From assembly GCA_030615145.1 (NCBI GenBank), contig JAUWZT010000207.1:1-5997 (forward strand): a DNA stretch of 5,997 nt. The letters are read 5' to 3'. A program made the translations under genes and the position numbers. Shown here piece by piece: positions 1-4,708 of the stretch. The notes under the pieces were generated by a model. The model was not told where the DNA came from and searched no databases. It worked only from the letters and a program-made list of their open reading frames with translations. Position 1 is the first letter of the stretch. Each line of letters starts with the position of its first letter. The DNA is from Promethearchaeota archaeon (GTDB lineage: Archaea > Asgardarchaeota > Lokiarchaeia > Sigyniarchaeales > SOKP01).

Positions 1-433
1 TTTTCGCCATATCAAAAGCTTCTTTGCTAGAAACGGCTCGCTTATAGTTTAAGTCTAATTTACTCCCCGCCATAATTACAGGTAACTGTTTATCTTGAGC
101 TCCAATGAATCCTTTTTTAAAAACTTCCATCCAATCGGGAAAATTTTTCAAACTGCTAAATCTTGTGATATCATACATAAATATTCCACCAGAAGCACCA
201 ACTACATAACTAGGCAAAAGAAATCTGAATCTTTCCTCTCCAGCAAAATCCCATATTTGAAGGCTAACTTTCATGCCGTTTACTTCTAACTTTTTGACAT
301 GAAAATCTACACCAATAGTTATTGTTTGGCCAGATTTAAACACTCCGGTAAGATATCTACCTATTAAAGTAGTTTTTCCCACTCCACCATCTCCAAAAAG
401 ACAGATCTTAAACATTACATCGCTTTCAACCAT
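1..433 (-). CDS. Ras/Rab-like small GTPase (partial, C-terminus beyond left edge)
   Basis: This is a GTP-binding molecular switch of the Ras superfamily; 144 residues are visible and the 3' end lies outside the window. Reading from the ATG at 433: the P-loop GDGGVGKT is at residues 14-21, the switch I threonine in TITIG at about 39, switch II WDFAGEERF at 61-69, and the G4 motif GSKLD at 123-127. G5 and any C-terminal tail are not visible. Two motifs are non-standard. The Ras Gln61 position is Glu66, and G4 reads SKLD instead of N/TKxD. The WDFAGEERF and FMYDIT wording matches what I recall of the large Asgard GTPase families. The start is the ATG preceded by GGGG four bases upstream; the in-frame GTG at 445 has no spaced ribosome site. 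A Roadblock protein, a typical GTPase partner, is encoded at 3357-3743. The superfamily call is firm; the cellular role is unknown. Confidence 0.93.
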   Translation of the reverse strand, partial: MVESDVMFKICLFGDGGVGKTTLIGRYLTGVFKSGQTITIGVDFHVKKLEVNGMKVSLQIWDFAGEERFRFLLPSYVVGASGGIFMYDITRFSSLKNFPDWMEVFKKGFIGAQDKQLPVIMAGSKLDLNYKRAVSSKEAFDMAK

Positions 434-633
434 TTTTCCCCGCACACTCGCCTGATTTTGGTCGTTTTAATACATACTTGAAGTAAAAATAAACAAAATT
501 TACCATTTTATTTTATTCTTACCGTTTTTTAAAAAGTTAAAAGTTTAAGTTATAATAATAATAAAATTTTCTTTTTAAAAATTATTGTTTCCGATAAATG
601 TTTTACTAAAACAAAAATATGTATTGTTTTTTG

Positions 634-654
634 TTTTCTGTTTTCTGTTTTCTG
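634..654. repeat. Three tandem copies of the heptamer TTTTCTG
   Basis: Three exact head-to-tail copies of TTTTCTG occupy 634-640, 641-647 and 648-654, preceded by a T-rich stretch that also contains TTTTTTG. The array lies about 70 bases before the DUF362 start codon, so copy-number changes would alter promoter spacing. It is too short for a CRISPR array and has no spacers. It may be simple slippage-generated DNA. Confidence 0.8.
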
Positions 655-715
655 TAATTGCGGCTTTTTTCAATTAAAAGTAATATTTTAATTTTGTAGT
701 TAATTTTTAAATATA

Positions 716-719
716 GGGG
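716..719 (+). promoter_or_regulatory. Ribosome binding site of the DUF362 gene
   Basis: GGGG followed by ATATA places a purine-rich Shine-Dalgarno element five bases before the ATG at 725. It stands out in an otherwise A/T-only context and supports that start. The same GGGG arrangement precedes the divergent GTPase gene. Confidence 0.6.
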
Positions 720-724
720 ATATA

Positions 725-1888
725 ATGTCAACGAAAATAAGCATTGTAAACGTAAACGATTACGAGAGCATCCCAGATGCTATAGTAGCAGCTATAAAGA
801 TGATTGAAAAAGATTTTCTTTTCGACATTCATAATTGTAAGAACATTCTATTAAAACCTAACCTATTGAGAGCATCTAAAGATGCTTGTACTCAGCCTGT
901 TTTCGTAGAAGGCGTGATTAAATATCTAAAAGAAATTGGAGTGGCAATGGAGAATGTTAGTATAGGAGATTCTCCCGGACAAATAAAAATTTCTGCAGAA
1001 CAAATTGCTAAAAAAATAAGTTTACTTGAGGTTTGTGAAAAAGCAAGCATAAAATTCATTAACTTTGAGCATGATATCCCCGTTCACGAAGTTATCGAAG
1101 GAGCATTAAGATTAAAAGATTATTACGTATCAAATCCTGTATATGAATGTGACTTATTAATAAATTTACCTAAGTTAAAAACTCACGGAGAAGCCACCAT
1201 AACGGGAGCTATAAAAAATTATTGGGGGATAATTCCCGGAGGGTTAAAAGCAAAATACCATCTATTAGGTAGAAACCCAGATCAATTTGGGGAAGCCTTA
1301 GCAGACAACTTTTCTTGGATTTTTAAAAATAAACCAAATCGTTTAGTTATTTATGATCTGCACAGAGTTATGCAAGGAACAATGGGTCCCGTCTCTGGTG
1401 ATATGAAAAACTGGAATCTAATTCTGGTAGGAACAGATGAATTAGCATTAGATGTTGTAGCATTAGAAATAGGTGAACTTGATGGACTTAAATACGTTCC
1501 TCATTTGAAAAATGCATTTGAAAGAGGGCTCGGTGAAGGAAATCTTGATAATATTGAAATTGTTGGATTATCGTTAGAAGAAGCTAAAAGCATAACTCCA
1601 AAATTTAAAGTTCCTGGGAAATTTATGACTAAGCTCGCTAGTTTTATAACTAGAAGTATAGTTTATAAAGTAAATAAAAAAATTCCAATATTAAAAAAAA
1701 AAATATGCATACAATGTGGTCAATGTTTCGAAGTGTGCCCCGCAAACGCAATAGATTTTGAAAGTGGAGAGTATCCCAAGTTTTTGAGAAAAATATGTAT
1801 CTCATGTCTTTGTTGTATGGAAATGTGTCCTCAACAAGCAATTAAAACTAAACTTCGAGGATTTGGTGGGCTGTTTCATTCGTATTAA
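725..1888 (+). CDS. DUF362 family protein with C-terminal 2x[4Fe-4S] ferredoxin domain
   Basis: A 387-residue, probably cytoplasmic iron-sulfur protein of the DUF362 family, which has no well-established reaction. The N-terminal DUF362 domain spans about residues 5-285. It shows the family's usual wording: KPNLLR at 44-49, GDSPG at 81-85, LPKLKTHGEATITGAIKNYW at 148-167, and a GPVSGD loop at 221-226. The C-terminal domain (about 325-375) has two classic CxxCxxCxxxCP motifs: Cys328/331/334/338 and Cys358/361/364/368, with an extra Cys363. These should bind two [4Fe-4S] clusters for electron transfer. The ATG has a GGGG ribosome site five bases upstream. An eleven-A tract at 1693-1703 lies exactly between the two domains. 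The stop overlaps the convergent M20 gene's stop by four bases. Family and clusters are secure; the substrate is unknown. Confidence 0.92.
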   Translation: MSTKISIVNVNDYESIPDAIVAAIKMIEKDFLFDIHNCKNILLKPNLLRASKDACTQPVFVEGVIKYLKEIGVAMENVSIGDSPGQIKISAEQIAKKISLLEVCEKASIKFINFEHDIPVHEVIEGALRLKDYYVSNPVYECDLLINLPKLKTHGEATITGAIKNYWGIIPGGLKAKYHLLGRNPDQFGEALADNFSWIFKNKPNRLVIYDLHRVMQGTMGPVSGDMKNWNLILVGTDELALDVVALEIGELDGLKYVPHLKNAFERGLGEGNLDNIEIVGLSLEEAKSITPKFKVPGKFMTKLASFITRSIVYKVNKKIPILKKKICIQCGQCFEVCPANAIDFESGEYPKFLRKICISCLCCMEMCPQQAIKTKLRGFGGLFHSY

Positions 1889-3291
1889 TTGTTTTCTTTA
1901 TTATACAACATCGCATAGTTTTGTAAAAATAAATAATTTGAAAGTTTTGTATTAACAATTGAGTTTATTTGGATAAATTCATTTGGGGCATGAGCAAAAC
2001 CTCCAATTCCTAAACCACCAACGACAAAATCTATCGCTAACTCCTTCTGTATCTTGCTTAATGGAGCAGCAGCGGCACTAATTGGCCAAATATGGGTTGG
2101 TATGCCTAACATATCAAAACTTTTTATAAGGCTTTTTACTAAAATTGAATCGAGTTTAACTTTAGATCGTTCGTAACCAATATTTTTAATTAATTCAATT
2201 TGAGATTTTGAATAACTTGCTAAATCAGTTACATTTTTTCTAATTTCTTTATATATATCGTTGATAGAGACGTTGTGGGCAAACCTTATATCGATGTTAC
2301 ATTCTGCGTTGTTCGCAACCATGTTTTTTACTCCATCTTCTAAGTAACCCGATTTTAGGGTGGAGATATTAAAAGTTGGATTGAATAAATAGTTAACAAA
2401 AGATTTTTTTGTATCATCTTCTAATGTTTGCGTAATTCCGGCTTTATTTTTAATATTTTCAAGATCAATTTTTTTCATTAAATCTTTAATCATGGATTGC
2501 TCGTTAGAGGTCATATGGTAAGGATTACATAAAGAATCAATTTTAAAGTTGTCTTTTGAATAAATGGTACTAAGTAAAGAAATCAAATCAAGCGCAGGAT
2601 TAGGTACCATCGAACTAAAAGCAGAATGTGTTTCCTCATTTGTAGATGTGACTTTTACGGTTAGCGACAAAATACCTTTGTAACCAAGCTTTAGAACAGA
2701 ATTACCATTTAAATCTTGCTTCATTGAAGGATAATACGCACCTAAACAAGAGTTAAATAAATTCTTTCTGTTTTCAAGCAATTTTAACAAAGTAGGCGAG
2801 CCTAATTCTTCTTCCCCATCGAATAGTAATAGTAGAGAAATTGGAAGCTTTTTTTCTTCTTTCAATATTTTTACTACGTTTAGGAAGCATAACAAAGGAG
2901 TCTTTGAATTATAAGCACCTCTTGCAATTAAGCAATTACCTAATCCATCCAAGGGTTTGGGTAATTGCGTTACTTCAGCACCAAAAGGATTACTAATCCA
3001 TTTATTTTCTTTATTTACAGGTTGCGTATCGTACATCATGTAAATTAATAAAGGACCCTTGATCTTTCCTTTGACCTTAGCTAACAATAAAGGATTTATT
3101 TCCCCTTCGATCTCTTTAATATCTTCGCAAAAATCAGAAATATATGAAATGATAAAATCTTTTGCTTCTATTATTGCTTCTTTATTTAAAGTAAAACTCG
3201 AAATTTTTAGAAAATTCGTTAAATCTTCTTCAATAAACGTTTTATTAGCATTACGGATTATTTCCTCGATTTTAGAGCTTTGATTATTCAT
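1885..3291 (-). CDS. M20-family metallopeptidase-like protein with altered metal ligands
   Basis: A 468-residue homologue of the M20 amidohydrolases (carboxypeptidase G2, DapE, ArgE, dipeptidases), which normally hydrolyse amide bonds with two zinc ions. The fold looks complete: an N-terminal catalytic half, a dimerisation insert beginning around LGYKGILSL, then a C-terminal catalytic half. Retained (numbering from the ATG at 3291) are DGEEELGSP with Glu161/Glu162, His222 before VPNPALDL, and His434 in FAHAPNEF. Changed are the first zinc ligand (the HxD motif reads MYDTQP, Met86), the bridging Asp (RGAYNSK, Asn128) and the usual second-metal Asp (AYYPS, about 186). It may be a divergent subfamily or a pseudoenzyme. 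An in-frame ATG at 3315 would add eight residues. I prefer 3291 because a TTTATATT box at 3317-3324 lies about 29 bases upstream, which fits leaderless transcription. Confidence 0.87.
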   Translation of the reverse strand: MNNQSSKIEEIIRNANKTFIEEDLTNFLKISSFTLNKEAIIEAKDFIISYISDFCEDIKEIEGEINPLLLAKVKGKIKGPLLIYMMYDTQPVNKENKWISNPFGAEVTQLPKPLDGLGNCLIARGAYNSKTPLLCFLNVVKILKEEKKLPISLLLLFDGEEELGSPTLLKLLENRKNLFNSCLGAYYPSMKQDLNGNSVLKLGYKGILSLTVKVTSTNEETHSAFSSMVPNPALDLISLLSTIYSKDNFKIDSLCNPYHMTSNEQSMIKDLMKKIDLENIKNKAGITQTLEDDTKKSFVNYLFNPTFNISTLKSGYLEDGVKNMVANNAECNIDIRFAHNVSINDIYKEIRKNVTDLASYSKSQIELIKNIGYERSKVKLDSILVKSLIKSFDMLGIPTHIWPISAAAAPLSKIQKELAIDFVVGGLGIGGFAHAPNEFIQINSIVNTKLSNYLFLQNYAMLYNKENN

Positions 3292-3356
3292 ATATATTAA
3301 AATTTTAAGTCTCATTAATATAAATTATTTATTGAAAATTGAGTATTATTATAACG
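3292..3356. promoter_or_regulatory. Short divergent promoter between M20 and Roadblock genes
   Basis: This 65-base gap carries both promoters. AATATAAA at 3317-3324 reads TTTATATT on the minus strand. Its centre is about 29 bases before the preferred M20 ATG (3291), the usual archaeal TATA-to-start distance, with no ribosome site. In the plus direction the same A/T block, or TTATTTAT at about 3325-3332, lies about 28 to 36 bases before the ATG at 3357, which again lacks a ribosome site. Both mRNAs may therefore be leaderless or nearly so, and one A/T core may serve both directions. This is positional inference only. Confidence 0.45.
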
Positions 3357-3743
3357 ATGAATGAGATAGACCTTCCAAAACCTCAAAAAATTGAAAAATT
3401 AAACCAGATCTTGGGTGAATTAAAGAATAAAGGCAAATTATTAGGTGTTTTATTCGCATATCGCAACGGTGGACTTATCGCTAAAGATTTTAAGGAAGAC
3501 AAAGATTTTAATAACTTCACATCGATGTGCGCTTCAGTCTTAGAAAGTGCTACAGATCTTGGTCGTACAATGGGAGATAGAAAAGTAAAGAAAATTATTG
3601 CGGAATTAGAAGGACAGACAATTGTTATTATTGAATGCGACGAGAAAACGTTTTTAGTCTTTGATATTGGTTATGAATCCAATTTTAACATAATATTGGA
3701 AAAAATAGAAGTGTATATTCGGAAAATAATTTTTCTCTATTAA
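3357..3743 (+). CDS. Roadblock/LC7 domain protein
   Basis: A 128-residue stand-alone Roadblock/LC7 protein. The family includes MglB, dynein light chain 7 and Ragulator subunits; members dimerise and bind Ras-like GTPases as regulators or scaffolds. Residues about 14-110 fit the alpha-beta pattern. A first helix (KLNQILGELKN) leads to the strand GVLFAYRNGGLIAKDF. A long helix follows (FTSMCASVLESATDLGRTMG), then strands KKIIAELEGQTIVIIEC and KTFLVFDI, and a last helix. The length suits a single domain, with no signal peptide or membrane segment. The first possible start is TTG at 3339, but ATG at 3357 matches the domain better and sits at leaderless distance from an A/T box. The obvious candidate partner is the GTPase at 1-433, although it is not co-transcribed. 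The stop overlaps the vapC remnant's stop. Confidence 0.87.
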   Translation: MNEIDLPKPQKIEKLNQILGELKNKGKLLGVLFAYRNGGLIAKDFKEDKDFNNFTSMCASVLESATDLGRTMGDRKVKKIIAELEGQTIVIIECDEKTFLVFDIGYESNFNIILEKIEVYIRKIIFLY

Positions 3744-3802
3744 AGAAATATATCTTCTTTTAAGAAACCAATAATGATGTTAATGTCTATTAAAACAGCC
3801 AT
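3740..3802 (-). pseudogene. vapC toxin remnant (PIN-domain N-terminus only)
   Basis: A 20-codon reading frame starts with ATG at 3802, one base after the vapB stop, which is the spacing expected of a translationally coupled vapBC pair. It translates to MAVLIDINIIIGFLKEDIFL. This matches the first strand and helix of VapC PIN-domain ribonucleases, including the first catalytic Asp (Asp6) and the following Asn (canonical DTN, here DIN). Intact VapC is about 130 residues with three to four acidic catalytic residues, so this stub cannot be an active nuclease. It ends at a TAA formed from the same TTAA that closes the Roadblock gene, suggesting that a deletion or rearrangement joined the two. The toxin identity rests on a short match plus position. 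A chance peptide is possible but less likely. Confidence 0.65.
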
Positions 3803-3803
3803 T

Positions 3804-4037
3804 TTATATCAATTTAATATCAATTTCTTCTTCATGTATTTTCTTTACGATTTTTTCAACTATATCCAATGCAGGCTCCACATCACTGATTTTTTTCCAA
3901 GCCCCAGCTAAATCTAGAATATCAGCGTTAGATTCTAGTAATCTTTTTATCGCCTTTGAGAAACTTTCATTCTTTAATCGATATTTGTCAAGTTGATTAT
4001 AAATTTCTTCCTTTATTGAAATTGATCGTGATGGCAT
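3804..4037 (-). CDS. vapB: VapB-type antitoxin (DUF217 family)
   Basis: A 77-residue antitoxin-like protein of the archaeal VapB/DUF217 type. The N-terminus has a ribbon-helix-helix pattern: strand SRSISI (3-8), helix KEEIYNQLDKYRL, then SFSKAIKRLLE. It is followed by the family's DILDLAGAWK segment and a charged C-terminal helix that would normally clamp the VapC active site. Family members dimerise, bind their own promoter and neutralise the PIN ribonuclease. Here the partner gene is reduced to a 20-codon stub one base downstream, so the protein is probably an orphan. It could still act as a repressor or neutralise a VapC encoded elsewhere. The start is the ATG at 4037, preceded at 6-base spacing by GTGAG and further up by an ATATATAAAT box. 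The family call is fairly secure. Confidence 0.85.
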   Translation of the reverse strand: MPSRSISIKEEIYNQLDKYRLKNESFSKAIKRLLESNADILDLAGAWKKISDVEPALDIVEKIVKKIHEEEIDIKLI

Positions 4038-4050
4038 TTTTACTCACTAG

Positions 4051-4080
4051 ATATATATTTACATATGATCATTTATATAT
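4051..4080. promoter_or_regulatory. vapB promoter with imperfect palindrome (possible VapB operator)
   Basis: Upstream of vapB, 4051-4080 forms an imperfect 30-base palindrome with ATATATA at both ends and CATATG/TGATCA near the middle; 9 of 15 base pairs match. On the minus strand ATATATAAAT (4071-4080) makes a good TATA box, predicting transcription starting about 11 bases before the ATG. Ribbon-helix-helix antitoxins commonly bind palindromes over their own promoter, so autoregulation is plausible. Symmetry in such AT-rich DNA is weak evidence. Confidence 0.4.
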
Positions 4081-4102
4081 TTCTTCCTGTCATCTGCACG
4101 AG

Positions 4103-4130
4103 GAAAAACAAATCTAAATCTCATTAGATT
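4103..4130 (-). terminator. Weak hairpin plus T-run after the four-helix membrane protein gene
   Basis: AATCT at 4117-4121 can pair with AGATT at 4126-4130 around a four-base loop, ten bases past the stop of the minus-strand membrane protein gene. On that strand a T-rich run (TTTGTTTTT) follows within about ten bases. Archaeal termination relies mainly on T-runs, so this could end the transcript before vapB. The five-pair stem is too weak to be convincing alone. Confidence 0.3.
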
Positions 4131-4140
4131 AATCACTTTA

Positions 4141-4641
4141 TTATTTATTTTTCGCTTTTATCATCAAGCTTGATAATAATGTAAATCCTCCTGCTAAAAG
4201 TTGTAAAAGAAATGAAAAACTAGGCCAATAATAGTTTTCATTTCCAATAGAGCCCCAAAAAATTGGATATCCTCTACCTAGAGTGTAAATAAAATGCCAA
4301 ATAACCATGAGTAATAATGGTGTTGCTATCATCATAATTCCTCCTATAATAGAACTTTTAATATTAAAATCATCTTCTCTCAAGCCTTTTAGTGAAGATT
4401 TCAAAATCAAACCAGAACTTAACAAGATTAAAATCATTGAAAATAGAGCCGGGATTAAAAATTCTAATTCTGTATTATAAGTATCACCAACTTCACCTGA
4501 ACTTAATCCAATAGTAAGAGTAAAGCCCCATGACCAAAATTGATACAGGTAATTAGGACTCACATGAAAAATCACAGGAGTAAAAACTGATATGAGACCT
4601 AAAACACCAGATGATAAAAGAATTATTTTTTGAATCCTCAT
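4141..4641 (-). CDS. Small membrane protein with four predicted helices, function unknown
   Basis: I do not recognise a named family. The 166-residue product is strongly hydrophobic with four likely transmembrane helices: about IILLSSGVLGLISVFTPVIF near the N-terminus, FLIPALFSMILILLSSGLIL, GGIMMIATPLLLMVIWHFIY, and FSFLLQLLAGGFTLLSSLMI near the C-terminus. A short charged loop (KGLREDD) lies between helices 2 and 3, and the tail is lysine-rich (KAKNK). An aromatic stretch with WSWGF and a Tyr/Asn-rich loop would lie outside the helices. No enzymatic motif is visible. The start chosen is the ATG at 4641, eight bases after a GGTGA ribosome site. An upstream in-frame ATG at 4656 would add five residues but has no ribosome site. 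A TTATATGA box at 4693-4700 is a possible promoter, so it is probably transcribed separately from the ABC gene. Confidence 0.72.
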   Translation of the reverse strand: MRIQKIILLSSGVLGLISVFTPVIFHVSPNYLYQFWSWGFTLTIGLSSGEVGDTYNTELEFLIPALFSMILILLSSGLILKSSLKGLREDDFNIKSSIIGGIMMIATPLLLMVIWHFIYTLGRGYPIFWGSIGNENYYWPSFSFLLQLLAGGFTLLSSLMIKAKNK

Positions 4642-4649
4642 AATGTTGT

Positions 4650-4654
4650 TCACC
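4650..4654 (-). promoter_or_regulatory. Ribosome binding site deciding the membrane protein start
   Basis: GGTGA on the minus strand is complementary to the conserved 3' end of 16S rRNA and lies eight bases before the ATG at 4641. It overlaps the alternative ATG at 4656, which would place the ribosome site inside the coding region. This favours the shorter protein. Confidence 0.45.
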
Positions 4655-4708
4655 ATACAATATCTAGCATGATTTATTATCTTTTATTGAATTCATATAA
4701 GATTAAAC

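Larger units (their letters stand above)
434..724. promoter_or_regulatory. AT-rich divergent promoter region between GTPase and DUF362 genes
   Basis: This 291-base gap has no convincing gene and separates two divergent genes, so it should hold both promoters. On the minus strand a T/A-rich box around 483-495 could serve the GTPase gene. On the plus strand an AATATTTTAA box at about 682-691 sits at a suitable distance for transcription starting near 713. Both genes have a GGGG ribosome site (438-441 and 716-719) four to five bases before the ATG. From about 470 to 715 the sequence is almost entirely A and T. The box assignments are guesses because AT-rich DNA offers many TATA look-alikes. Confidence 0.5.

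Noticed and set aside
95..289. A 64-codon plus-strand reading frame
   Set aside because: It lies wholly antisense to the small GTPase, whose motifs are unmistakable, and its own translation shows no domain or ribosome site.
600..660. Possible CRISPR or structured RNA in the AT-rich gap
   Set aside because: The repeats are seven bases with no spacers, and the region has no GC-containing stems to support a folded RNA. I saw no tRNA or rRNA elsewhere in the window.
1650..1841. A 63-codon minus-strand reading frame
   Set aside because: It is antisense to the ferredoxin domain of the DUF362 gene, and the Phe-rich stretch simply reflects the A-tract read backwards.
3059..3283. A 74-codon plus-strand reading frame
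   Set aside because: It is the antisense shadow of the M20 gene's N-terminal region and has no recognisable features.
3339..3341. TTG as start of the Roadblock protein
   Set aside because: There is no ribosome site, it would add six residues outside the domain, and the ATG at 3357 fits the promoter spacing better.
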